This document shows positions 37,689 to 50,617 of a DNA stretch of 64,000 nt, piece after piece. Origin of the DNA: Seriola aureovittata (taxonomy: Eukaryota > Chordata > Actinopteri > Carangiformes > Carangidae); contig NC_079364.1 in the NCBI RefSeq assembly GCF_021018895.1, forward strand, positions 4,189,901 through 4,253,900, read 5' to 3'. Under the pieces are notes generated by a model. The model searched no databases. It was not told the origin of the DNA and saw only the letters and a program-made list of their open reading frames with translations. Each line of letters begins with the position of its first letter. The stretch's first letter is position 1. Both the position numbers and the translations under genes were made by a program.

Positions 37689-38461
37689 GATCAAGCCCAT
37701 TCAATACCAAAGCTCAACAGCTCTCATGCATATTTATGGGAAGGGAGAGTGGACCCACTCCACAGAATATCAATCAAGGCTGTGGGGCAGCAGATTTATC
37801 CATCTTTCTATTTGGAAAATGAATGAAACTGAGAAAAACTCATAAGAAAACACAACACGGCAAACCCGTAAGAGCTCAAACACACCGTACTGTAGGATAA
37901 AATATCAGGACATGATTTTCAGGTATACACGAGAACTAAGATACCTTATCTACAGCTCAAGGACATGATATGATAGTGTGAGTGCTACAGTATAGCCTCT
38001 GCATATGAGATAGAGTCCACCACTTTCACTGGATTCACCAAAGGAATTGCTCAGATCTCTGAATGGAACAACATCACTACAACAGTCTAGATTATCTAAA
38101 CTATCTAACGATGCCTCATTGCACAGACTGTGTGCACAGCTACTGTAAGGCACAGTACAGCAAATTAAGGGTGAATGGAGAGGCTAGTCTGTAAACTGAT
38201 GGATGTTTACTACATGAAGTGCGGATAATCGTTTTTCTCTTCCATGCACTAACTTTGGCTGATATGGAGGTTTGTTTGTATTTGAGATGATTTTGTTTTT
38301 CCTGACCTGTCATTCAGCGTTTTAGCAACATGGCTCTGTTCCCAGATCTCAGCAACTATGGTACCTTGGTGACTACAGCGGTACTCTAACCACCCTACCC
38401 TACATGAAAGACGCGCCATTGCTGTGGTGATTGTTTGTGTTGACTACTGTTGCAAACCAAA

Positions 38462-38516
38462 TCGCCCCTCGCGGACAATAAAGGCTTTCTAATCTAATGT
38501 AATGTAATGTAATATC
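38462..38516 (+). mobile_element. Retroelement-type 3' tail with TAATG repeats
   Basis: The tail cgcggacaataaaggctttc then taatctaatgtaatgtaatg is a typical LINE/SINE 3' end with a short tandem tail. The body upstream is not recognisable. Confidence 0.5.
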
Positions 38517-38879
38517 AGTAGGGGGGCAATACCTTTTCACAGGTAATCCGACCACAGCATTGTGGGCTTGGAGCTGTGATGTCACGTCACGCTGCAGTGA
38601 GATTGTACACTTCACACTACTGCAGATTTTAAATGTTCATTTAACCAAAACTGCAGGTAACGTGTTGGTGAAATGTCTGTAATATAATGGACAATAGACA
38701 GCTGGACCTGTAGCCCACAGAAGCAGAGGGAAAGCCCTGTGAACGTGGTTTTACACCAAGCTCTTGCTTCACCAGTCTTTGAAAAATATTCTGTAATGCT
38801 TGCAATAGGAGGAGGAGGGGGGAGGGGACGAGGGAGAGATAACTGCCTCTCTTTCATATTGAAGTATATAGCCTATTCT

Positions 38880-38985
38880 CAGCAAGCATTTTATTAGGAA
38901 CACCCGTACACTTGCTAATTCATGCAATTATCCAATCAGCCATTCATGTGGCAGCGGTGCAATGCATAAAATCAGCAGACTGATT
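38880..38985 (+). mobile_element. Dispersed teleost repeat fragment ('ttattaggaacaccc')
   Basis: Blocks ttttattaggaacacccgta, caattatccaatcagccatt and aatgcataaaatcagcaga belong to a known dispersed fish repeat (by recall, probably a DNA-transposon derivative). About 105 bp remain. Confidence 0.55.
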
Positions 38986-40859
38986 CCGCCATAAAAGAAA
39001 AAGAAAAAGAAAAGACAAAGAAGATGAGAGAGGGAGGGGAGGGGGGTGTTCAGTAAAAGGAGCTCAAACCTTTCCACAGAGCTAATGATGGCTCATCAGC
39101 CCCCCACACAGCAGGCTGTGTTAATACAAAAACAATTATCACACAGTAAATTAACAAGCATCACAGGGAAGTGTTTTTCTACAATGTTAAATTGCATTAG
39201 CACGCACTGAGCAGTCGCTGCTTACTTAGCAACACGTATGTGTGAAAGAGAGAGAGAGAGAGAGGTAGAGAGGTAGAGTCAGTGTGGGTACGGCTGGCCA
39301 GTTCGGCTGTCTCTGTACAGCATGTCATCGCTATAAAATGAAATGAATACATCACTCTGTGGCTGCGCAGGGCACCGACCTGACAGCTCGTCTCCATCAT
39401 GCTGCAGGAGACGGAGCTGCTGATACTTGTCAGCTGGAGAAGAATCATTTGCACCAAACGAGGAGTAAAACGAGACTGAGAGCTCTCCAGCTTCACATCT
39501 TCCACTGATGGAAGCCTCCTCGGGGCTGCGAGAGGCCCGGAATCACTAAACGAGCAGAAACACTGTTATCCTGATTTGACTCATGAAATAATCATCAAAG
39601 GCATTAACTCCACTTCACGGTGAGCGTTTATTTTATGAAGCATTTAGTGGTATCTATTGTATCCCTGCACTACAGCATATTTAATGAAGGGGAATAATCT
39701 ATTGGCAGGCAGTCCATTTGTAATGAATAGTGCGGCCTGACAGACAGTAAAAATGATATATCTGTTTTGGTGCTTCTCTCTGCAGAATATAAACAATGAG
39801 CCTTATCGCAGATTAAAAGGCTGTATTCCACTGCTGATCCTTTCATAACCAGCATTTTAAAAAGCTGCTTCTTTTTTTACTAATGACGACCACATGGATC
39901 TAACAGACCCCTAATGTGAGCATCCACTGCTTTCAAATAAAAAAAATCATCTTTGCATATCAAAGAAACAGAAACATTTTTTGGCCAGCAGTGGTGGAGG
40001 GAGATGGGGCCATGATTAGAATGTGTTTAAATTCAATGTGATAACTTAACAGCTGGGAACGTCTATATTTTCTGAACAAAGATGCACTTGAAAAGAAGTG
40101 GCTCATCTATGAGCTCAGATCAAAGCAGAAGAATAAAAATCTAACCCAATAATTGCTGGTTAAAGAATTTGTTTAGGTTTTTATGTTCTATAGCTGCACA
40201 TATGTTATAGGTTAAGGGACAGAAAGACATATGCAGTGAGACCGTTGCTTTGTATTAAGGTAAGTGCCCTTTACATGCTTACAATTGGATCTGGATCACA
40301 TCAACAATCAGTTAAACAATGGCCCAGAACACAATGGATAGGAGAATATTGAAGGCTGCAAAGGACACAGTGCCTGTGTCCTACAAACTTGGATAAAAAC
40401 AAGCTCCACTTGCTACACTGGGAGCAACCTTTCAAAAGGCAAAAGGCTTTGTTGGCCAGTATATTATGTACTCGCTGTAGGAATGTGGACTTGAGAGGAC
40501 AAAAGCCCATGAACTGGGACACAGCCTGAGATTTCCTTTTCATTTCTAATAAAATACACCACAGTTGTCAAGGAAAAGAAAAATGCTGGAAAAAAGGTTT
40601 CTGTGTATTTCCAGGGGTCTTAGTTTAACTGTGTGACTACATATTAATCATAACTGGTATATTCTCTGCTCTGGCTCCACAGTATTCTACATGTACACTT
40701 CAGTAAGCCCTTGCCAGCACTTACTTCAGTCTGATTTTTTAAAAAAAGATAATAAATAAAATAAATAAATAAATAAAACATCCCTAAGCACTTGTACTAT
40801 ACAACTGAACATGCTTTAGCCATTTGTTTACAATTTGGCTGATATATAGCTCCTGCTCC

Positions 40860-40910
40860 TGTAAGCCGATTTGGACGAAAGCGTCTCCCAAATGACTGTA
40901 ATGTAATGTA
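40860..40910 (+). mobile_element. L2/V-SINE type 3' tail
   Basis: The block gtaagccgatttggacgaaa then gcgtctcccaaatgactgta is the conserved 3' tail shared by fish L2-type LINEs and V-SINEs (TTTGGATAAAAGCGTCTG in the usual form), followed by an ATGTA tandem tail. A Tc1-like element starts exactly where the tail ends. Confidence 0.8.
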
Positions 40911-41290
40911 TACTGAACAAAAATATAGATGCAATACTTTTGTCTTTACTCCCATTTCTTATGAGTTGAAATAAAAGATTTATGATGTACGCAATTCCTG
41001 GAACCTTAAAAACATCCCAGTTCTTGCATGGTGTGTGTAGTCACCAGGCATATCATCCGCTGAGCAGGTTTGAGATCTGCGCGTGTGCGACAGCATGTTC
41101 CACTTCCTGCCAATATCCACCAACTTTGCACCAATGAAGAGGAGCGGTCCAAAATTCCTCCACAGGCCACAATCAACAACCCGATCAACTCTGTACAAAC
41201 GAGATGCGTCGCACTGCACGAGGCAAACGGTCGTCACACCAGATACCGACTTGTTTTGTGATCCACACCAGATCTTTAATGTCAACTCAT
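40909..41290 (+). pseudogene. Tc1-like DNA transposon, internally deleted, C-terminal transposase relic
   Basis: It starts with a left inverted repeat tatactgaacaaaaatatag at a TA. After about 60 bp it jumps to the C-terminal quarter of the transposase reading frame (blocks aattcctggaaccttaaaaa, catcccagttcttgcatgg, ttcctgccaatatccaccaa, aggccacaatcaacaacccg, ggtcgtcacaccagatac). The frame is broken by small indels and stops. The N-terminal DNA-binding domain and most of the DDE domain are missing, and no right inverted repeat is visible. It is a dead internal-deletion derivative. Confidence 0.82.
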
Positions 41291-41629
41291 GGAGTATTGT
41301 TGTAGAACAGGTACTTTATGTCATATCTTAAACCTAACACATTATTTAAATTATGTATCTGCAAGCATTTCAGACTTTTATCATTTTTGTTTACTAATAC
41401 TTTTATGTATGCAGCAAGTTGTTCTAAAGCTTAATGAGATCTCTACATCCTACACCATGACAGTGTGATGCTCTCACAGCAATTACCACTCTTTCAACAG
41501 TTTTCACAGAAGTAATTGGAACATTATTTCCAGTAAGAGATATGGCTGTTTAATTTTTCTAGCATAAATCATCTTTGGTGTGAGCAGCACAAATGAAATT
41601 TCAGTCACTTTTATTGTAACTGGGTGGAG

Positions 41630-41975
41630 GTAGACAGATGTGGCACCGTGCGAAGGTTTGAGGCACTTTTAGATGTTTAGATTCTTATTGATCACGCAGC
41701 ACCATCGAGGAGGCGTCTGATCGGTCCTGAATTCATTCTGCAGCATGACCCCAAACAGTCAGCCGGAGAAACACCTTCAGAGACGAGAAGAAGAAGGAGT
41801 TCTAAAACAGATGGTCTGGCCCCCACAGAGCCCTGATTTCTACATCATGGAGTCAGTCCGGGATCACATGAGGAGAAGAACTTTGGCAAGTTCTCCAAGA
41901 TGCGTGGAACTGCCAAGTACATGGATTATTTTTGAAAGCATTCTTGCTTTACTTTTAGTGTCTTACATTTTAACA
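41630..41975 (+). pseudogene. Second Tc1-like relic, different family, end of DDE domain
   Basis: One frame reads WPPQSPDFYIMESVRDHMRR, the last catalytic stretch of a Tc1-type DDE transposase. The D of SPD and the E of IMES are retained; the E is the third member of the DDE triad. The left boundary near 41637 (tgtggcaccgtgcgaaggtt) and the right one near 41930 (tatttttgaaagcattcttg) resemble the ends of a separate Tc1 family. Everything between the left end and the last part of the gene is deleted. It is not the same family as the element at 40909. Confidence 0.72.
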
Positions 41976-43565
41976 TAGCACTGTATGTGAAAACCTGGAG
42001 AGATAACAAAAATATTTGTATGTTACTAGAGATGAGTGAGAAAATATATATTTTTTGTTTTTGCTCTTTTGGGAATTTGGAGAAAACAGATCCCTCGTGA
42101 CGCTTAGAGTTGGTTGTGCTAAACATTTCCCAATTGCACTGTAGATGAAAAGGTTGATTCAACTCTCATAACTGTCACACTTTAGAGCTATCGTATGTAT
42201 TAGATTAAGATTGATTAGTTCTGAGTTGGTGTCGTAGGGACTGTGTTGTGTATTGTGAGTCTCATTGTGAGTATGAATGATATGGATGTGTATTACTGCA
42301 TCTGTTGCTATTGAAGTGCAAGCTTCCAATTACTTCACACTGGAAGGAACTGAGCTCCAGCAGTAGTAGTAGTTTCAGTTAGCTTGCTTGGTTAACAAAA
42401 GCTACTACTTTCTTTTACAGCGCCACTATCTCAACCAAAGTTGTTGCTGTCAAACTTGGAAAATCTGTTCTCCTCTCTGCTGCTGTCACTTCAGTGCGTA
42501 TTGCCTGGACCCCCCTCCACCCCTTTCACACCCAGTCTTCATATCCAGCACCAGGACGAGCTCATCAGAGTCCTCATCACATCCAGATCTCCAGCATCTC
42601 TTCTTCCCATTACCACCACCACCACCAGTGTCTAGACCCCCGGGGGGTTTCCTATACTTCGCACAGCCTCACCGCCTTTTTCTAATATAACGACATCCTG
42701 AAGGGATCTAATGACCAAAGACTCTCACATCTCTAACTTCTTTGGTTTCGCACACGACAGTAAAAGTCTATTCATTGACTAAATTTAGGTCTCTCCTGAT
42801 TGAGATGTAGTTAAACAACAAGTTTAATTACACGTAGTTCACTACTCCCCAACACTGTACTTTAGATAGGCCTGCGGTCAGTGTTAATGTGAGATGGACA
42901 AAGCAGAGCTGATGGTTTTACAGCAGGTTTCTCATTAGCTGCAGAACTGAGACACAATTCAAGGCAGATATTACCATTATTGTTTTCATAATGTGGGACA
43001 TATGAAGAACAGTGCTAATTCTTATGCCTCTTTCCATTTTCTTCACCATATTAGAAATGCGCTGAGTTCAGGAAAGATCGTGAATCAATCTGCTGAGTAA
43101 TAAATAAACAGCCAGCAGTGGCAAGGTTGCAGGCTGTGTCTCCTGAGACAGGAGATTGTGGGCTGCGGATTGGTCTCAGGAGTGCGGTGACAGCTCTGGG
43201 AAGAAGCTGTTGAGGTGACAAGTGGTCTTCATCAAAATGCACTGGTGTCATCTGTAAGAAGAAAAGTTTTGGAAATGAATGGCTGCCGGAGATTGCTGCG
43301 TTGGCTGTATATCATCCTGAACTTATTCTTCACCCCCGTGTCATGCAGCTATTTTATGGAGGGCAGCTGACATCCAATTATCTGCTTAGTAGGGAGGTCA
43401 ACACTCTGGAGCTTGTCCGTGGAATGGGAGGAGGAGGTGGTAAACCAGATACTACGATGGGAAGATGCGCCGATGCCCTCGGCTACTGACCTGGAAAATG
43501 TGACCAGGATTGATTGAGAGACATTGTGCTTCAGTTGTCAATGGAAGATTATCCTTGATGGGAGT

Positions 43566-43610
43566 TTCTGGATTTAGCAGACGCTCTCATCACGGAGGGT
43601 GATCGCAGCT
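43566..43610 (-). mobile_element. L2/V-SINE type 3' tail, reverse orientation, decayed
   Basis: The block ggatttagcagacgctctca corresponds to the reverse complement of the conserved tail (GAGCGTCTGCTAAAT). The rest (cacggagggtgatcgcagct) is diverged. Confidence 0.6.
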
Positions 43611-44548
43611 AGGTGTAACTTTCCTTACTGAGCCTGTTCTCGAGGTATATGGATCAAGGGGGTGCGACGAGCAGAAGGAAATTAATTCTCATTTTCACAG
43701 TTTGGAGTGTTTTCAGTGTAACATTATTAGCAGCAAAGCTTTGTGCGAGGCAGAGGTCCACCAGGGATGAGGGTGATGCTGTTCAGTTTAAACAGCTCAT
43801 GGACAGGCCTGAGGGTGCAGAGGAGAGAAGGAAGCAAATCCACAAGGGTGCTTCACACAAAAATTCGCAGCACTGGTAGTGCTGATTTTGTAAAGGCAAA
43901 CAAAAAACAAACTCACCTACTATTAGAGTGTAAATTAGTCGCCACCATGGACCAAGATGCCGTTCCCTTTAATCACCCTGAGAATTTACCTCCCAGAAGA
44001 GAAAGGAAAACTCGTAAAAAAAAAAGCTAGTTAGTCTCTCAGTTACTGTCACACAGCTGAAAATGTGTTATCGTACTGATGAACAGATGATCAACTGAAT
44101 GTTGGAAAAACCAAACCAGAGCAAATACTGTCATTCTGAGAGACTCTTCCCTTCTTCTATCTTCCTCCTCAGTCGCACACAGGTACAAAGAGAAACGGCT
44201 TTAGTAACAGAATTAAATAAGTATTTATGTTGTTCACATTTCAAAATTTATTGTCGAGTTATTTTTATGTAGTTCATTGCAATCATGTGAAAAATATCTT
44301 GGAAAAAGTCTTTGAAATGGGTACAAGACTATAGAAGTATCTGTCTTTTGATATCAGGACAGTGCGGCCATCACTCTCAATCAAACTGTAAAATAAGTCA
44401 GTGGTATTAGCCGCCCAAATGCTGAAAGACATTTTTGGGGATTGGGATGTTTTTCTGCCAGAGAGCCGTTTTTCAGCCGAGAGCCTGGTGAAGGTCTCTG
44501 GGGTCTGAAGACTGCTGGACAGGTGGAGGAGGTCTGGCTGTGTCTGGG

Positions 44549-44568
44549 TGTGTGTGTGTGTGTGTGGT

Positions 44569-44599
<31 letters not shown>

Positions 44600-44602
44600 G
44601 GG
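44549..44602. repeat. (TG)n followed by a 20-nt G run
   Basis: A TG tract interrupted by one GG runs directly into 20 consecutive G (44583-44602). On the nell1 transcript this is C20 followed by CA repeats; on the non-template strand it can form a G-quadruplex. Length in this assembly may be unreliable. Confidence 0.95.
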
Positions 44603-46432
44603 CTGTCACTCAAACTAACACACTGGACGTTTCAGGGAAGTGTGGGCCAGGGTGAGTCTGATATTGCCTTTTTTTTGTTGCTAGGGAGCAAGCAGAGCCT
44701 TTGTCATGCTGTGAGAGTAATTTCTTTTTTCCTGTGGACTTGATGTTCTTCTTGAGGTTCCTTTCCTGTAGGCCTATTCAGCAGATGTAAACCTGCACCG
44801 GCTTCCTCACAGAAATGGAGGCAGCGACTGACCGAGCCAGTGGTAGTGTCAAAGCTGTCTTCAGTGTACAGGGGCCTCTGATGTGGCCCAGTTCGAACGC
44901 CTTCACAATCTGTCTGTAAATTGCATCGTCTGAATGAATGAAGTGTTCCTTTAGTCTACCTTGTATGAGGCACAGCTAACCACTTACTGGCATTTCGCTC
45001 CTTTTATAAAGCTCCGGTAATCAATATATTTTTCAAATGAGCAAGTTAGTAAGAGAGTTCCTGTTTTACAACACATTTACTGTACGGTTCAGTGTCAGCG
45101 CTCATTAAACCTGTTTCTAGCAGCAGCAGCAGGCGGTTTTTTTTCTTCTTCTATCCACTCTGTGCTGCCTGCCCTGCTCCACATGGCAGACAAAGGCAGA
45201 CACCAACTAGCTGGCAATGAAAGAGGGACACGGAGCTACTCAAGAGCCAGATCATTTTTCACAGGAGTGCAAACCAAACCAGAGCTAGAAAGGAGACTGA
45301 AAAATGAGACAGAAAATCGACTCATAAATCGACGCTAACTTTGCTCCATGTTACGGTGCATATGACATCCACAGTTCCCATCACACTCCTGTCTCTCTCC
45401 TTGTTCCAGTATCCCTCTGCGCTGTCTAATAAAGTTTAAATAAGTGTTGCTCTGTGTCTCTCGCATATGCAAATAGGCAGCTTTGCTAAAAAATGTTATG
45501 GTCAAAATATATCGGCTGTGGGTGTGTCACATTCAGGTCGAGTTCTTCATCCGCTAAACTGCCAAAAAAAAAAAAACCCACACTCATATTCAAGTGTGCA
45601 GAGTTGGTGCTGAAAGTGTGGTGTACATGACCATTATCTAACCTATTAACAAGCGAGCGATTATATCCACCTTTGCCAAAATGGTTTTCACACACCAGCA
45701 AGAATGAGTGAGGAAAAACTAGAACATAACCTGCAGAACAAAGACTAATTCTGGGTAAGAATTTCTGCATTTTGGTCAGCCTGTGTTTGTGCACAAATTC
45801 AGAAGGACTGAGGGGAAGAAGGAATCATTCTTAGGCAGCATTTCTACTGTATTTTTATCTTTTTCTGTAGAGCAGATACAGTAGAGGAATAATCTGTAAA
45901 CTGGTTTCTGACTGAGGTGAGAGGGCCCGCCTCATCCCTCACCCCTACTCCACAGGTGGAGATGAAGAGTTCAGGATCGAAACGGGCAGGTTTCCTGTCT
46001 CTAGCATTCATGCGTAAATCCCTTATGATGGCACAACAAATTTTTAAAAATTCTGCAGATCAAGTTTAAGCAAAAAAAAAACCCAACACAAACAGATAGA
46101 GCAGAGATTCACTGCGGCTGCCCGGCACGGCACCAAACACCTGCCAGGAGTTGATAAACAAACCAAATGCTGCCAACATATTAACAATTTTGGCATATCA
46201 TGATCATATTAATTTTTAGTAATATGTCATCCCAACTTTTTTTTCAAGGCTATCATATGGAGTATGTGTTAAGAGTCAGATGATGTGTGTTGGACTGCAG
46301 GATTACAAAACTACAAAAAGGAGATCCTCGCCTGGATTTTAGAGATTATAGAAGTGAGTGAAATCTCCTGACACCTGACAGCTGTCCAGGACTGTTACAT
46401 ACATGACACCATATGCAGGTCCTGGATCTGGG

Positions 46433-46500
46433 GCTACATTTACATGTATTCAATTGGACGATACATTTGTCCAAAGCAATGTACAAATGAGGTACAATCA
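46433..46500 (-). mobile_element. L2/V-SINE type 3' tail, reverse orientation
   Basis: The block gggctacatttacatgtatt then tttgtccaaagcaatgtaca matches the reverse of the conserved tail, with substitutions. It lies 17 bp before another dispersed repeat. Confidence 0.6.
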
Positions 46501-46517
46501 AGCAGCAATCTCTGGGG

Positions 46518-46915
46518 CTGAAAACTGAAGCCAACACGGAGGTGCAGTGCCTTGAACGACCACTAGAGGCTGGCTCCAAAAATGAGTCAATCCTCCATTA
46601 AAATGTCCAACTTTACAGCAGCATGTTTACAGCCTGGTCTCTTTAGCTAAATTCCTCCATCATGACAACTCTTTTGGGGGGTGAATTTTTTTATAACTCA
46701 CCTGTTTACATTTTATTATTTTATTAAAGTTATACATAATTGAGGGCATGGCGTCTGTGAGTGACAGGTGGATTGCCACAAACCGGTGTGCACCGAAGAC
46801 TTGGCTCCACACACGCCTCAACTCTTTGCCCATTTTTGTATTAGCTGGGAGTTAGGCAGAGTCGGGCGCTGCCATGATGGCGACGGCGGTGCAGCCCACT
46901 CTGAGTCAGATACAA
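46518..46915 (+). mobile_element. Dispersed teleost repeat ('actagaggctggctccaaaa')
   Basis: Ordered blocks ctgaaaactgaagccaacac, actagaggctggctccaaaa, tgtccaactttacagcag, catgtttacagcctggt, tttttataactcacctgttt and gtctgtgagtgacaggtgg belong to a repeat I recognise as very common in teleost genomes. Class unknown to me. No intact ORF. Confidence 0.7.
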
Positions 46916-49900
46916 TCCAAGCTAGTTAGATATCACTGTAAGCTAGGAATTTTAAAGTATTCCTTACGCTTCCTGATTTAACTGCAACACATTAATTCTG
47001 GATGAAAATTTTAAATAAGTGTTGCTGTTGTGCTCATGTTCAACTAACTGCTCATATAAAATGTTATTTTACACTGAGGGAAATATTGACTGTATCCAAC
47101 TTCCCCGTGCCTACTCATCAACAGTCCCAAACTTTTAGCACAAAGTCTAGTTTAACAAGTCCCTCTCTTCCATCACTGTGTGTGTTTTCAAGTCCCACCA
47201 CACGTTGACTTCAGCTCAGCATGTTTCCGTAAAAGAGAAGAACCTGTAAGTGCTTATGAGCTGAGGCACTGAGCGGAGGGAGACAGACCTGTGACAAAGG
47301 GCAGGCAGATGAACAGAGCAGCTGGAGGAGCTGGCTGAGCATCTTTAGTGTTTGAGTGCTCAGGTGGGAAGAGCAGCAGTGAGGCTGGGCTTTGAGTTAC
47401 TTCATCACAGAGCGACTGCCACTTGCTGACAATGAGAGCGTTGCTGGGACCCACAAAACTGCTGGATAGGCAGAAATGGTCCTTTTGTTCTATTCAGCCT
47501 AGTGGAGCAGCAATAAACCTTCCCTCCCATTCCCCAGTGCCGGAAACAAGAAGAATTTTTTTTTTTTTTTTAAGGAAAAAGCTTCTTCTGCTTTTGCGGC
47601 GCGTACTGAAAAATGCTTGCGTTGAAAAGACGTTTTCACTTTGAGGATGAGGAGAGTGGAGGATGAGAAAAGGGAGGAGGGAAGGATATTAACATATTGG
47701 AAAAGCCGAGCTGGCAGAGGAGGTGGGAGGGAGGAGAGGATTGATTGTGCTCAGAGAAAAATGAAGAAGTAAAGAAGGGACAGAAAGGGAATGTGTGATT
47801 AGATTTGGCCGGGTGGTTGGCTAGTTGTCCGTTCGCTGGCTGAATGGAGGCCTGTGTTATAATGGGAAAGAATGTGCATCAGGCGATGGCTCTAATAGGG
47901 CCTTCATAGAGGATTCAGAGGTTCACAACAAATCCTCAGTCACAATGGAGCACAGGTCGGCACTGAGCCGGTCAGGGCTCCGTCCATCTTGCCAAATTTA
48001 ATTACACTCGCAGTGTGGCAGTCTGACTCACACAACACCTCAACGCAAAATAACTTTCAGCCTCCCACGACTCAGCGAGGTGAGATTTGCATCCGAATAC
48101 CTCCTTTATGACTCTCAACAATGCACAATATTTGAAGTGACACGAAAGGTCTCGAAAATAAATAAGTGACTGAAGGTTTATTCTGTTATACTTCTGACAT
48201 ACATGTCAAAATATTCACTCTGGATTTCAGCTGTAATGTCACCAAAATTACAAGAGAAAGAAAAAGCTCATTTTCTATTTTATCCCCAGTGGGGCCTGGT
48301 AATACAATTAAGTTTTAGTTTCATGTGCCGAGATTGAGAGATACCCACATTTGAAACATCTGCCGCCTCAACGGCGATGTCTCTTTCTCCAGAAACAGTA
48401 TCCCATTACTCTGGATCATCCACAAATCTCACTGTAAACCGACACGTATAGATCCACAAATCCTCTTACGGAGAAGGTTACGGTGGGTGGATGGGTCAAC
48501 AAAGATGACTTCTACCAAGAAGACAATTGTACACATCCCCTCCACTACAGCAAAGGTAAACGCTGGTTTCTTTTAAGTAGGTAGCAGTAAACAGTGTCCG
48601 TATGGCAACATTCCACCGGGGATAAAGTACGGACATATGTGTAGTTTTAATCTGGGAAAACAGACGCTTTCAAAGTAGACAGCCCTAACCCCGCCACTCA
48701 TTTCTGAACATCAAGTCAAAGATTCAGTATATCTAACAGCTGGGTGGGGGTTAGTCCGAGCACTCCTCCGAGCTGCAGGTGCTGCACGGTGCATGTCATT
48801 GCGCCCGGAGGAGGAGGACAGTACAATCAACTAGCTCCATTTAGCCTTGCTGCTGTTTGGCCAGCCTGCTGTGCGACAATTATGCCTGCAGGTAATGTGA
48901 GCGAGAGCCAGATAGAGACTGACAGAGAGAGAGAGAGAGAGAAGGAGGAAACTAAAAGGCAACTCTCAAGGTCACCTTTAAAGCACAGCAGGGGTCAATA
49001 CATTTCTCCTCATAGAGTGGATAATGCAGTAGGTGCTTGAAGAGGAATGAGTTCACATACACACTAGTGAAGAAGAAAGACATATTCTATTATAAATCAC
49101 AGTCCTGCATTCAAAACCATTTCTTAAAAGATGAAAATCAATTAAATGAAAAACCAATGAAAATATTTTTAACTTAAACATGTCCATATTGTGTGTTTTT
49201 TTTTTTTTTTAATAATACAAGACATGTCATGAGTGAACTAAGCAGTCAACACAGTATTTCCACGTTGGAACTGCAGTGAACCAATGACAGTCTCCTAAAA
49301 CCAGATTCAAACAGCCAGGGTTTCACATGTCAGATATCTAAGGGGACGGGTGGCAAAATAAACCAGAAACCATGTCAGTGCAGACAGTTAACATTGGCAT
49401 CACCACTGACACTGAGTCAGCCACTGCCACTTACAAGCTAACAAACAACGTAAAAAAAAAAAAAAAAGATGCTAACTGTGCTAACCTGCTAGTCGCTGAT
49501 TTTGGTCCCAACAGACTCCTCACCTGACTCTGGGTCTGACTGAGGCTCAGACATGTGGCTGAGTCTCTCTGATGTTTCCTCCTTTAAGCATCTTGATACT
49601 CTCTGCTCTTTCATCTGTCAATCTAACACAAACAGAGGTGGTGGGCGGGCTCAAGGCCTGATCCAGATTTCTCAATGAGGAAGTAAGAGTAGATGAGCTT
49701 CAGACCCAGTTCTCTTCTTTTTGTCAATTGCTATGTGGGAAAACCATGTTAGACAAAATATTAATCATATAGAGTATTTTTTTAAATATTCTAAACATGT
49801 TTGCAGAGGAACTCTGAGAGTATGAAACGTTCAAGAAACAGTCCAAGTCTTTCCACATTGCAATATTCGCTAATTATTGCTGTCGAATCAACATGTAAGA

Positions 49901-50512
49901 TCTAATATTGTAGTTGGTCGTTGGGTAGTTTAATATAAGCGCATTATAGAAAAGTCAGTGTAACACAAAATTAAGTCTTCAGCAATAAAATATAATAATT
50001 TTATTATTTTTCTCAAAGCTTCAGGTTTGCAGCTACTTCTGAAGTACTATAGATTTCACTCAGCATGACAGTCTCAGTCATGCTAAAGTATATCAACTCT
50101 GTTTCCTAAAAATAACGTTTACCAATCTCTAACGTGTACTCAAACACGATTTGAAATGTATTTGCAACTGGGTTATGTTTTCTATTAACATAATGAGTTT
50201 ATGTTGTTAATTTACAGCTGCTGTTAATAAATGTAGTGCTGCATCCATTCAAAAAAAATATGTTGCCTCTGAGCATAATCCAGCTGGCAGTAATGTTTCC
50301 TAAAATCATATTTGCGTTTCCATTTTAGCTGTATAGACAATTCACAATTTCTAGGAAATATGGCACATCAGTCAAACATGTAGCTGCTTCTCACAGCAGA
50401 GGAACTGGTTGCTTTGTTAACTATGTTTTAGGAGGACTAGCTTTCTTACTTGAGGGGCCCTCTACTTCACTCTCCCATTGTGTATGGTTTTGCCTTTGTC
50501 TTGACTTCAAGC

Positions 50513-50617
<105 letters not shown>

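Noticed and set aside
37326..37826. 166-aa plus-strand open frame, the longest in the window
   Set aside because: Most of it is CA-repeat-derived His-Thr sequence. Only the 69-nt splice-bounded core was kept as a candidate.
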